From Sthenelais limicola (Eukaryota > Annelida > Polychaeta > Phyllodocida > Sigalionidae): a stretch of 64,000 nt of DNA. The DNA lies in contig OW804102.1 of NCBI GenBank assembly GCA_942159475.1, forward strand, positions 34,230,873-34,294,872, given 5' to 3'. Shown piece by piece: positions 45,830 to 56,200 of this stretch. The notes beneath the pieces are model-generated. The model ran no database searches, was not told the origin of the DNA, and worked only from the letters and a program-made list of their open reading frames with translations. The position numbers were made by a program, and so were the translations under genes. The stretch's first letter is position 1. The number at the start of each line of letters is the position of its first letter.

Positions 45830-46340
45830 ACTTTGCTCTTCTAGCAAGACACCTCTGTTTATAAAACAAATCTCTCAGTCGAAATGGCATTCATTCACGT
45901 GTATTGAGGCCCTTTTCCATCTAAATTCACAAAACAAGTTGGGAGTAATATGGTAGTGAATAAATAGACCTAGCTTCAAGGTACAAAGGGGTAATATCAA
46001 CGTTAGCCGAGTCATAGCGAAAACGCCTCAAGTTATTACTAAACCAGAAATTCGCAATTCACTTTAGGATTATTTTGCAAGTAGAACAGCAGTTGTTGTA
46101 CATTGTCCATGAGGTTGTAACCCAGTCATAATGAAGTCTCCCGAGCCATTACAAAAATGTTATCAACTAGAGCCATGGAATAAATAAAAGGGGCCTTGAT
46201 TATGTGACAGTCAACCCCATTGTAAATTCCAGAGATTTAATTTCGAGGGACACAGAAAAGCATGCCCACGACCCTAGAACCAAAGCTTAAGTGAACTCAC
46301 GCTGAGTTATTCTAGCAAAGCACACAAAAGAACAACAATC
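45830..46340. other. Unannotated stretch
   Basis: No gene or repeat recognised. Confidence 0.45.
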
Positions 46341-46354
46341 ATTGCCATGGGAAC
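46341..46354 (+). promoter_or_regulatory. Weak RFX X-box match
   Basis: ATTGCCATGGGAAC fits the degenerate RYYNYYATRRNRAC pattern, but the context is AT-rich and it may be chance. Confidence 0.15.
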
Positions 46355-46599
46355 CTTTTCTACAACAATCCTCTTGACCCTCTTTTTAACACACCCTCCC
46401 TCTCTTGCCCTTTTTCTCATAAACAAACCCTCGTTCTGATTACCCCGAATTCTAACCAAGACCTTCAATGATCATCAGACGAACTCTCGGTAAATCCTGC
46501 CATGCTTTAAATCATCACGGACCTTTAATGGACCTAGGGCTGGTGCTGGTTGAAGCTTAGCAAACACAACCACACCCAAATACACACAACGCCCATATG

Positions 46600-46638
46600 C
46601 CACCACTGGCCTCACACACACAGACACACACACACCCT
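46600..46638. repeat. (CA)n microsatellite, imperfect
   Basis: CACACACAGACACACACACACC immediately left of family A copy 13; CA units also follow its right end at 46880-46905, so the element appears to have inserted into a CA repeat. Confidence 0.7.
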
Positions 46639-46642
46639 ATAA

Positions 46643-46875
46643 GGGTCAGGTTTTCAGAAAATGCACATTTCGCCTCCATCAATCCTCTCAAATAACCCAA
46701 ATTTCAGACGAAATAAAGTTCAAAATACAGTTCAACTTAACCAAACATATGGCTAGAATCAATGCAATGCTGAATTTACTTGAATTTACTTAGAATTGAC
46801 CAAATTGCAGTCTAATTTAGCAGAATTGACTAAATGTGTACAGCTGCCAATTGTACATTTTCTGAAAATTTGACT
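46643..46875 (-). mobile_element. Family A TIR element, copy 13
   Basis: Ends GGGTCAGGTTTTCAGAAAAT and TTTTCTGAAAATTTGACT. It contains a small internal duplication of TGAATTTACT. It splits a (CA)n tract. Confidence 0.88.
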
Positions 46876-46905
46876 GATAACACACACACTGACACACACA
46901 GTGCC

Positions 46906-47165
46906 TATATAATGGCCATCTGAGGGAATATCTTAAACTTCAGGGACCAGACACACTGTTAGTGCAAGGCAGGTGTTTCCTGCTAAATACCGAGGTAATA
47001 TTCTAGTTAAATATTTGTGTTATCGCCAGTAAATATTTGACTGCATACGTCTGGCTGCAGATTACACATACGAAGCTAATAACGGAATTATGCTCAGTGA
47101 TATTTATAAGCTAATCTGAGCGGTCATCGAAGACAATATAATTTAGTCTGTATATACATTGATTG
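46906..47165. other. Unannotated spacer
   Basis: No feature recognised. Confidence 0.4.
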
Positions 47166-47170
47166 AACAG

Positions 47171-47270
47171 TGCTGGGGCTATAACCACCTTAGGCAGAGA
47201 CTAAGGTGATTAATAACAACCATATTCTAAGCAGGAAAGCAAGCCCGAAATATCTGTCATTAATCCTGAC
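47171..47270 (-). repeat. Family I dispersed repeat, copy 5
   Basis: Inverted: GGGGCTATAACCACCTTAGG, CAGAGACTAAGGTGATTAAT and CTGTCATTAATCCTGACA. Confidence 0.65.
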
Positions 47271-47274
47271 ATAT

Positions 47275-48530
47275 TAACTCGTCATGCCTTCTCAACAGCA
47301 ATATATACAAGTTTCGATCCCTAATAACAATAAAGCTCCCTGAGATGCCTTTCTATAACTGGAAGAAAACTATGAGCAATTCATGATATCAATGACATTA
47401 AGTTCCTTTTGTCACATTATCATTATTATCATATCTTGTCTGCAAGTTTATCCAGCAGAAATTACAGACGTAAGGTCTGAAATCATGCAGCAAAGACTCT
47501 CTGAGATATAATTCAATTAAAGTAAGCTTCAAGAGGGGGTGGGGCTGGTGTTACAGATGTTCATTTCTCTGCGGATTAATCAGGAGTAAAATTGGGGAGA
47601 TTAATCAGGATCAAGGCCACATGTTTGTGGTTCAAGGGGAAAGAATAAATCCTTTGAATGCAAAGATTAGAGGAGCACAACGGGGGAGAGGGTTAAGGGA
47701 TTACTCTGATGTTGAGGTCACTTAAGGCTGCCCACGATATTAATTATTTGGAATGACTAGTAGGAAATACTCCATGTGATGACTGATTTCTGGGAGAATT
47801 AAGGAATAGTGATGGAATTGTGTATTTTGTCTTTTCTCATGACTTCAGATGTGAGCAAATGCTATATGACAGCCAGATTGATTTAATCGAACTTAGATTC
47901 CAAACCATCAGTCAATCTGGGTAGAAGGTCAGCTCAGTCATCGTACACAATAGGGATTGTGTCTCTATATCAAAGGGTTCGCAATTGGCAACTTCTGATG
48001 CAGCATTTCTACTACATTACATGTAGTAATTCCTATAAATCCGATATTTGATAGAACCAGTCGATTCTGCTAAAAGAACAACTTAAGGCTCAGGCAATGG
48101 GGCAATAAGCGATATACGGTTGTATATTTCCCTTTAATACAAATAAAAATAAGTTTAAAGAAGATGTACACGATCCTTTCCCCTGGCCTCTCCACCCTTT
48201 TGAATTTAACATCATTCAAGCTAATACCTCATCACTTGGGACAGATACAGTGCCCAAGGCATGCCCCCGGACACCAGCACAGAGTATCTTTGGGACAGGT
48301 TCAGTCCAACAACAATGTTTGTGTCTCTGCCTTTCACTGTGTAGTAATGCTTCAGAGCTTCCTGTCTCCTGTAATTCACCCCTACTCTCGCTGAACTCTC
48401 GCGGGAGATGGCGAGAGGCAGGCTACACCTGTGGCCCTGATGGGGAGCCTTTAAGCCTTTTGTCTGTTTCCACCATGCAACCTCAGTCCTTTCTATCTAG
48501 TTTTTTCCCCTGCCATTTGCGGAGCTACCG
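47275..48530. other. Unannotated stretch
   Basis: No gene is visible. Near 48390, CTCTCGC occurs twice followed by GCGAGAG, a small inverted arrangement around CGGGAGATG. Frames 48164-48394 and 48250-48549 have no recognised domain. Confidence 0.45.
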
Positions 48531-48546
48531 CATATTTAGAAAGTGG

Positions 48547-48730
48547 TGAGTGAGTGAGATTGGTTGCTTTACGCCCTTATCAACACATTTAATATGGTTC
48601 TATCAAGGGCGGGAGAGCTGAGAGGGAGGCAGTTTATGATCATACCCAGGAAATAGAGATAGAGAAGAAGGGAGAGAGAGAGACAGAGAAAAGAGACAAA
48701 AAGGCTCTTTAAGGTCTTACCCAGGACCAG
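48547..48730 (-). mobile_element. SINE-like retroposon, full-length copy with 14-bp TSD
   Basis: Flanked by TATTTAGAAAGTGG (48533-48546) and TATTTAGATAGTGG (48731-48744), one mismatch in 14. The 184-bp body matches the 15.2-kb copy. GTGAGTGAG units at the left edge are the (TCAC)n 3' tail on the minus strand. Confidence 0.88.
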
Positions 48731-48744
48731 TATTTAGATAGTGG

Positions 48745-49035
48745 TTGGCATGGGAGATATAAGTGATAGTTAAGACACATTTATATGTTATGATTCATTC
48801 ATTGCATCGTTGTAAATACTGGTCAACAAGGAATGAATAAGTGCCTTTGCCATGTAAAAGACCACAGTTTACAACAACGTCAAGACAAGAGTGAAGGTTA
48901 TGTTAAGAATTCAGTAGGCTATATAGTGGAAACGCCTATAAGGCGAAAGACTCTTTCCAAATTAACCTATTGTGTGACTTATAGGATTGAATCTATCAGT
49001 ATTTGGCTGCTGTTATGTCTTTATACAAGAATTTG
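48745..49035. other. Unannotated spacer
   Basis: No feature recognised. Confidence 0.4.
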
Positions 49036-49039
49036 AAGT

Positions 49040-49273
49040 CTTATCGGAGGAAAGAAAACCGATGAGCGATAATAAGTGAAACCACGTACTGCAGCAAAGG
49101 ATACATTTTTTTTTGCAGCAAAGGATACATGTGAACTTTTATGAATTCCTGTAGTAAAAACAACAATCCTTCCCAATTTTGGTCAAATGACCTTCAGCTG
49201 GGAAGGAAAATATCGGAACTAAAAGCTGATATTCTTTAGTTTTAGGTCGATGTGAAGTTAATTGCAGCTTTAA
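49040..49273 (+). mobile_element. Family K element, copy 2
   Basis: Aligns with 29350-29592, sharing GCGATAATAA, TGTGAACTTTTAT, TTGGTCAAATGACC and GGTCGATGTGAAGTTAATTG, and ending in CAGCTTTAA. It contains a private 16-bp duplication. Confidence 0.6.
49091..49130 (+). repeat. 16-bp direct duplication around a T run
   Basis: GCAGCAAAGGATACAT occurs at 49091-49106 and 49115-49130, separated by eight T. It is absent from the 29.4-kb copy of the element. Confidence 0.9.
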
Positions 49274-49346
49274 TATGGAACCTTCAACATGCCCACGCTA
49301 CCCTGCGCTTGACCAACGGACCAGCTCAGCAGTAACTACTAAAGCG

Positions 49347-49362
49347 CCCCCCCCCCCCCCCC
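49347..49362 (+). repeat. Poly-C run
   Basis: Sixteen consecutive C followed by CAGCCCCCGCCC. Confidence 0.9.
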
Positions 49363-49369
49363 AGCCCCC

Positions 49370-51675
49370 GCCCTCCATTCCCTCCATCGCTCCATCTTCA
49401 TCCCACCATTACCTCCCCTGACTTAGTGTTACATAAACAGAGTAAACCACATTATCACACATTAGAGGCTGATAACTGGTCCATTGTAAAACCTCATGAA
49501 TATGCATAAGGCTGATACAAAATGAGATTAACTTGCAGTGGCCACCAAGGGTGCCTGTATCTGGTGGGTAATCATCCCCGGATCCAAGTGACCACTCTCG
49601 TAGTGGACACTAGATATCACGGTTGCGTTCGGAAAGTCGACATTTAACCTAGTTGATTTCATGGAGAGGAAGGATTGATTCTAAGCGCTAATGGTTTTAT
49701 TTTAAATTAATGACGTTTTTGTTTCTTTTGGGATTCAAAGTTCCGATGGTTGAATATACTGTAAAGAGTTCTATTCTTTAGGTTCAGCGTTTGGCCCAAC
49801 TAGCTAGCTGACCAGAGCTGGAATCATGCACCACAAATGATCTTTTTCTGACTTATTCATTAACCTACATACCGTAATTACTTGGGGGAAATATCCCTAT
49901 AATTTCTTACAATATATTTGAATGAAAGATACTATTGACGTTTTCTTCGTTTAAACATATATATCGAATATAATGGGCTTCTTTTTTAAGAATGTTCTTT
50001 CATCTTTTTATTGCAATATTATTGGGATTGGGCTGAGAATTCAGATAAAACCGATAGATATCATACATACAGATATTTTCTCCAGTTATCCCTGTCTAAC
50101 TTATGACCGCTTAATCTAACTGGGTTTGCGAAAGCGCCAAGTTACTATGGTCAAGTTTAGGACAATGGTCAGTGACTTGAGTGGACCTCGAGATCAGTAG
50201 ATAGCGAGTGGTAAGAGGGAATATTCATGTAGTGGTCAAGCAAGCAGCATGGACATAATAACATTAATCAGGGACTTAGCCTGACCACAACAGACATTCC
50301 AGGGGGCTGACATGGGACTGAGTAGGGGGTCAGAACCGCCTTTACATTCTAAGCCTGTCTTCTTGGAATTGGATTGGGAAGGGGATGACAAAAGACGAAG
50401 GTAATAAGACTAATCGGTATGGTAGAGCTTCAATAGATGGTCTAATTGCTGTTTTGGTGACTATTATAGTTCCACGTTTTGGCTTTTGCATATATATATA
50501 AAGGGAATCCATGGTAGCTATTATCAATATATTTCAGGGAATCAGGCACACAGCACAAAAGTTAAACGCTTTGTTAGTTTCTTCTCTGTATTTTCGGGGG
50601 CAATATATGATTCGGAAACTGTCTAGAATTGAATTCACAAATCGAAACAAATATAAGGCCTTTCAATAGTTAGTATTGTGCTTCAGCTATGATATATATC
50701 TATACAGGCAAAGGAAATTAGATCATGTTATGCACAATGCATTTAGCTAATGAGAGAATCTAATCAATTAGGATGCTATCGCGGTAGCACAATCCACATG
50801 GCGGGCGGGTCCATTTCTGTGCAGGATCATGCCAGGAACCTACTACTTGCAATAACAATGATCCCATATTACGTATCAAGCTACTAGAGATATTCTACTT
50901 CATGGCACATTATGCACTGTTTCAAGAACGTTAATCTCTTCATTTATTGATTAGTCAATGCATGTTTTGAGTGTACTAAATTCCGGTAACCTACATGCAC
51001 ACAGTAAACCTTGTTTCCTTTATGAGAGTAGAGCTATTCTTTCATCCCATCTCGAATTAAAGAAATACAAGCAATACTGCTTGCACTATGAACAACCTCA
51101 TGAAAATGGTATGTAATACTAGACACCGTCAAAGATATATCACGAAGTCGAGAGAACTAGGAACAGACATTTGTAACATTGATTTAAATGCAACCTAAAG
51201 ACGCTAAGTGGTCTCATAAAATAACATAATGGCTTCTCTAAAACAATAATGTTTTCCAATAGAATATGTATAGAGACACTTTATACATGTGCCTACGGTA
51301 CTAAAAGACTGAATACATACTTAAGCCTATTGTGACGTCTATAATCACCCCCATCATCCTTTCATAAAACCTAATAAAATCTAGAATCCAGAAAATACAA
51401 AGCATTCTATACGTAAGTTATGTTATGTTTCATAAACTTCAAAGGTTGGAGCCAAGCATCTTTTTTTGCTCACACAGCGAAGCATGACAATTAGTTTGCT
51501 TTATTAAAGCAAAATTAAAGTGACTTTTTCCCAAAGCCAATCATTAATTATCCACAAAACAATTAGTACGCTCTCTTTGCAATGGATGGACTATTTATCA
51601 TTTTAATACTTGGCCTTTGCAAAAAAAAGAAACCATTTCAACAGTTGCCGATGGCTGGAAGTCGTAAAGAACAAG
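49370..51675. other. Unannotated stretch
   Basis: AT-rich with no dispersed repeat or gene recognised. It is the longest stretch without an identified transposon copy. Confidence 0.5.
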
Positions 51676-51678
51676 GCT

Positions 51679-51771
51679 ACACTCTATTCAAGATCTACTT
51701 GGAGCGGCTTGCCGTAGGGTTATCATTGGGTCGCTTTGATGTTTACTCTAAGTAGGTCTCGAACAGAGTGT
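51679..51771 (+). mobile_element. Family F short TIR element, copy 2
   Basis: ACACTCTATTCAAGATCTAC on the left pairs with GTAGGTCTCGAACAGAGTGT on the right. The inner GGAGCGGCTTGCCGTAG matches the 9.5-kb copy. Confidence 0.75.
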
Positions 51772-51774
51772 ACA

Positions 51775-52640
51775 TGTATTCCCGTTGGTTGCAGCTCACT
51801 GCATGGTGGGATGCAGTTATAGAATTAAACCTATCGTCATTCCTCGACAGAGAGTTATAATTGAAACTATAAAGCTGGGTATTACTAAAAGGACTAGAGC
51901 GTTAGAACATACAACTGGAACTGGCTAACTTCAAAGTACAATAATGATTAGAATTTAAGTGTGTTTCATCTGTCGTTTGATTATAAATAATGAAACTTCT
52001 TTTTTGTCTATAATACGATGCAGGTTCTAACCAAATAGTAGGCTGGATAACCAAGTACGGAGGAGCTCGCCACTCCTCTCCACTTATATCACCGAACCAG
52101 CTCAGTGTACACACTAAAACAATTATAATTGTCTTCTCCAATAAATTGACACATTGTGACAATTTTAAAACCAACCTTTTGATTATTTGAGATATTCTTT
52201 CTAGTCCAAGGTAAAAGTAATTATTACTCGTAATTGTAGGTGAATCTATACGGTTGAGGGATATACTGAGCCGATTTCTTACAGATTTTCATCAGATTTC
52301 GAAATACGTAGGTCGGCCGGTTTATTTATTATTTACACCATATACAATTACTAATTAGCAATTAGCAATCCTCGTTTAGGCTAGATATTTTTCTATGTCC
52401 AACATTACCAAATTAATCACTCAACATACACATACACCAATGTGACATTGCCTTCCATCAAGTCAATTAAGAGGCTTTTGGCACGTGAAATATACATAGC
52501 AATCTAGAAGTACTAATGACAAATGGAGGCAATTAGTCATAATCATCCCACTCTCCAAGAGGATTTAACTGAAGAAGGAGGAGCAATGAAACGGGGAGGA
52601 GTAGGGCCCACAATGGAACAAAAGGCTGCTGCACATATAT
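51775..52640. other. Unannotated stretch
   Basis: No gene is seen. The minus-strand 90-residue frame 51902-52174 has a hydrophobic segment but no domain. Confidence 0.45.
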
Positions 52641-52643
52641 ATA

Positions 52644-52821
52644 CAGTAGAACCTCTCTATTGAGACCACCCTTTGGACTGAACGATTTGTGGTCTCATAG
52701 CGAGGTGGTCTCACTAGAGGGGCGTATCTAAGAAGAAGAAAGCAATTCGGGACTAAGAGAAACTGGTCTTAATATAGGGGTGGTCTTTATAGAGAGGTGG
52801 TCTTTATACGACGTTCCACTG
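52644..52821. mobile_element. Family G pogo/Tigger-like MITE, copy 2
   Basis: CAGTAGAACCTCTCTATTGA to ATACGACGTTCCACTG, flanked by TA (52642-52643, 52822-52823). Inner GTGGTCTCATAGCGAGGTGG and TCTTTATAGAGAGGTGG are arm repeats. It is non-coding. Confidence 0.85.
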
Positions 52822-52832
52822 TATGGTCATAA

Positions 52833-53015
52833 CAGTCTAGGCTCACAGCCTCTCAGATCAGATGGAAATGATGTATCAGGGATTGGACGTCTACTATATA
52901 GATGCTAACGGCTTTCATAGCCCTGTAGTAGGTGTCCTAATAGGATTCTAATGGTATGTTGCGGTTTGGAGCGAGAGGCCTCCCTCAGTTTGGAGGGACT
53001 CTATTAGCCCTGGTT
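52833..53015 (+). mobile_element. Family C TIR element, copy 4
   Basis: CAGTCTAGGCTCACAGCCTC at the left, GGTTTGGAGCGAGAGGC and CCTCAGTTTGGAGGGACTCT near the right. The right terminus is degraded. It begins 9 bp after the TA flank of the pogo-like element. Confidence 0.8.
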
Positions 53016-54055
53016 TGTTGAGCATGGGCTGTCCCTCCTACCTTCTTATAATTAAAATGACCAAATAATGGACAGAAGGTTTCAAAGAAAGAATAATGTA
53101 ATCAAATTGTGGAAGAATATATTGTGTAACGGCAAGGGCATTATTAGGTGAAGGCCTACAGTAGGCAGAAACTATGCCATTGTTATCATCTTTTTTTAAA
53201 AATATTTTTATTGGCCATATGTGGTTGTTTTCGTTGCCATATCAATAATCATAGACATGGACTTTATACTACCATTCTATCGTTATCCCCTATTGCTTAA
53301 TACTTCAGTAAGAAACATTTGTGAAATAATTATAGCAATGAAAGGTATAGCTCAAAAGGGAGGGGTGTGGAGACTGGTGTACCCCCATCCCCAATGTCTC
53401 CCACTACCTCCCCCCTTCCCTCCACTACACGGACAGTAATTCTTTAACTTGCTTCTGCTTGACAGTCACCATTGTAGCAATTGACTGCTTTTTATTATTA
53501 GCTTCTACTAATCGCGTAAGATGGAGTGAGACTCCATTAAGCCATCAGTTTAGTTAACACTCAATTGTTGCCAGTATTGGTTTGTAAATGAACCAGACGA
53601 GGTATGCCAATATAATACATTAGCACTGTATTCAAAGGTCGCATCGTTATTATATATTTCCTTACTCTGGGAATATCATAGTCTTACTTATATATTCATA
53701 AGCTACACACTGACATAATGTTACGTATATTTAATTGGTACTGAGTTGTAGTATTGAATATGTAGTTACGATCTGGTTCTATGGTATTAATGGTTTTAGG
53801 AGAGTTACAATCACCCGCCGGACATTTACTTGCCTCCCACCCCCAGCTTTTACCCACTGGACATTTACCATCCTTGACATGACCCCGCGAAGACATTTAC
53901 CATTCAGCAGGACATACATTTCTCAGATGATTCATTGAGAAGAAAACATAAATGTTCTGTCTGCATGTTGCACAATAATCGACACATGCCTAATATATAA
54001 TATTGTCAACAATATATTGAATAACAAATCAAGAATCTTGCGATTTTTTGGGGTT
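53016..54055. other. Unannotated stretch
   Basis: A short C/T-rich patch lies near 53380-53430. At 53815-53905 a GGACATTTAC motif recurs three times (GGACATTTACTTGCC, GGACATTTACCATCC, AGACATTTACCATTC) at intervals of 30-50 bp, a small degenerate tandem repeat. No gene recognised. Confidence 0.45.
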
Positions 54056-54060
54056 TCCAG

Positions 54061-54212
54061 GCCCAGGAGTCGGCGTCGTCCTAATGTGATTCTAATAACA
54101 TTTTTCGGTTTGGAGCGAGATGCTTGCCTTCAGTTGGAAGGGACTTCAGCGCAGTAGGCGTCCGATCACTGACATACCAATCATATCTGATCTGCGAGGC
54201 TGCATGTGAGCC
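54061..54212. mobile_element. Family C, rearranged copy
   Basis: The left part (54061-54148) is one half in plus orientation (CTAATGTGATTCTAAT, CGGTTTGGAGCGAGA). The right part (54149-54205) is the other half inverted (CAGCGCAGTAGGCGTCCGAT, ATCTGATCTGCGAGG). The halves are therefore joined in an order not seen in other copies. Confidence 0.65.
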
Positions 54213-54812
54213 TTCACTGGAAAATTTGGATATTACACTATTCTGCGATATAAATCTATAGTCTGTCACCGTAGCAGTCATCATTAGGAGAGGGCTTTGT
54301 TTGTGTGGTGGAGGCAGTAAACAATAGAAATATTGTCATTAACAATAGCTTCCTCATTAGGCCAGCATCACCATTGATTACCCTCCCTCCTCCTGTAAGC
54401 GGCGCCACTTGTCTCAAACGCTGCCTGTGACGTCAGATTGCTACCCTCTATCAGGATGTGCTTTTATTTTTGAAAGGAGATCGCTTTCTCATTATCGCAA
54501 GTGAGATATCGTTCTGCTTTCATTTATAACATTTTTTTAAGGCATACTGAGAAGGAGTGTTGTCTCTCAGTACCGTGCTTGGGGCTTAGAGAGAGGGTGG
54601 AGATTGGGGAAGTTCTGGAGAATTTCTAATAAATGGATTTTCTCAATTCTTTCTGTCATCAGATAACTCTTCATACTTTAACTAACTAACTGTCTCATAG
54701 AAGGAGGTGTTCTTATGACGATCTTTTCAGTATTTGTATTTTTAATAGAGACCGTAAGGTTTGAATCAGAGAGATAACTCTAGGAATCCAACTACATTTC
54801 AAACTTTGATAA
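54213..54812. other. Unannotated stretch
   Basis: No gene. GCGGCGCCACTTG followed by CTGTGACGTCAGATT at about 54400-54445 is a short CpG-containing patch with a CRE. Confidence 0.4.
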
Positions 54813-54814
54813 TG

Positions 54815-54844
54815 TTTTAAAGCCGCAAGCTCAGTTAACATCGA
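54815..54844 (-). mobile_element. Family K end fragment
   Basis: TTTTAAAGCCGCAAGCTCAG followed by TTAACATCGA is the inverted right end of family K. Confidence 0.5.
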
Positions 54845-54864
54845 CTTCAAATTCTTGTATCATA

Positions 54865-54990
54865 GGATTAATGCCCGACATTGACGGGCTGCTGTTTGTT
54901 TGGTGCATAATCCAGAGGTGACGCTGAAATTACGGTTATTAATCCTTTTAATCTCCACCTTAGGTTGCTATAGCCCCAGGACTTTCAAGG
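54865..54990 (+). repeat. Family I dispersed repeat, copy 6
   Basis: GGATTAATGCCCGACATTGA, ACGGTTATTAATCCTTTTAA, TCTCCACCTTAGGTTGC and TATAGCCCCAGGAC. It lies 20 bp from a family K end. Confidence 0.7.
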
Positions 54991-55184
54991 TATAGATTAA
55001 AGCCATATCATAGTATTACTGATAACTCCACTCCCATATGTCAAACAAGTAAATTTGGTAAGATTTGTCGTTATATTTGTGAATACAGCTTTACATAACT
55101 ATAGTTTCCTTCCGATTCGTATGCATGTATATATGAATATGTGTTTTGATCATATTTCAAATGTGTATAAATTTACTTATATAA

Positions 55185-55418
55185 GGGTCAGATTTTCAGA
55201 AAATGCACAATTGGCAGCTCTACACATTTAGCAAATTCTCCTAAATTAGCTGAAAAATGATCAATACCAGGTATATCTGAGTATATTTGGTGTCATATTG
55301 ATCTAAAGTATCAGTTATGTTATGTTAAACTGCATTTTGAAGCCCATTTTGTCTTAAATGTGGTTTATTTGAGAGGATTGGTGAAGGCGAATTGTACATT
55401 TTCTGAAAATCTGACCCA
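55185..55418 (+). mobile_element. Family A TIR element, copy 14
   Basis: GGGTCAGATTTTCAGAAAAT to TTTTCTGAAAATCTGACCCA, nearly perfect inverted ends, with TA on both sides (TATAA / TAAAT). Closest to the 23.8-kb copy. Confidence 0.93.
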
Positions 55419-56005
55419 TAAATGTAATTTGTCGATATTTCATTAATCCTAACTCGGCCCTGAGAAGCTTATAACTTGAATTTGATATTTGTATTTGATG
55501 TATTAAAATAGGTTTTTTTATAGAACAAACGTTCACTTATTTTTTCCTGATATTTTCAATTATTCTTATTTTGCAAACAATCATCTCAAGTGGCATGAGA
55601 AAAAACACCTCCAAGTCTCCTTACAATGATTGGCTCGTAATTCACCTCCGTTCCGACATCTCTGCTTGTCTCGTCAAATATTTAAGTTGAAGACAAGCTC
55701 CTCATGATTCTTGAAGGACCATAAATGAAGCCCCTTCAAGGTAGTTCACAAAGTTTTAAGGATTCCTCAGGGGTCGTTATTCTATTCACCTTTTAATAAA
55801 ACCAACTGGATTAATCTTTACGTGTGAATAAAATGTTTAATCTTTCTTTGAGAGATGGTCTTTTTATCGGTGACAAAGCTTCCCAACAGGAATCCCGCGG
55901 TAAATCATTTATAGCTTTTCACGACATGTCTGCCTCTCTGCTTTTAAGTCCTTTACATTTTGCCCACTTGGGTAATAAACTGAAAAGAAAACAAGCGAAA
56001 GGTCA
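55419..56005. other. Unannotated stretch
   Basis: AT-rich with no recognised feature. The 63-residue frame 55824-56015 has no domain. Confidence 0.45.
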
Positions 56006-56009
56006 GGGG

Positions 56010-56200
56010 GATTAGAAAAGGCGACCATCTTCAAGGAGCGTTCTTCAGAGCGTCCGTCAGCCTCGCTCCTCGAAAGATCGCGGTATTTCTCGCGTTGATG
56101 GACGAGAGAGCGGTCATCATGTGACCTGGAGGTTAACGAGATCGAGGCTGGTTGTTAGGGGCAACCGGCGAGTGCGCATGGGCAGGTGAGTTTTTGTTAA
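56010..56200 (+). promoter_or_regulatory. Candidate promoter and first exon with splice donor
   Basis: CpG-rich (CGCTCCTCGAAAGATCGCGG, TCTCGCGTTGATGGACGAGA). It contains CATCATGTGACC (E-box), an inverted GGTTG/CAACC arrangement at 56150-56166 resembling an RFX site, and an NRF1-like TGCGCATGGGCA (56173-56184) that runs straight into a consensus donor CAG|GTGAGT with the cut at 56185/56186. A plus-strand non-coding first exon is a reasonable reading. No coding continuation was found. Confidence 0.33.

Noticed and set aside
7914..45844. A recurrent peptide motif like GYLRGL-K-NCTFSENLT in frames at 7.9, 18.7, 24.0, 43.7 and 45.7 kb
   Set aside because: It is the right-hand end of the family A element read in one frame; the DNA identity, including non-coding positions, explains the repetition.
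22166..46354. X-box matches at 22.2 and 46.3 kb as proof of ciliary gene regulation
   Set aside because: The degenerate consensus is expected about twice by chance in this length; only the canonical 62.05-kb match is individually unusual.
15214..48730. Reading the SINE family as a TIR DNA element
   Set aside because: The ends are not inverted repeats and the duplications are 12-14 bp and different at each site, as in retroposition.
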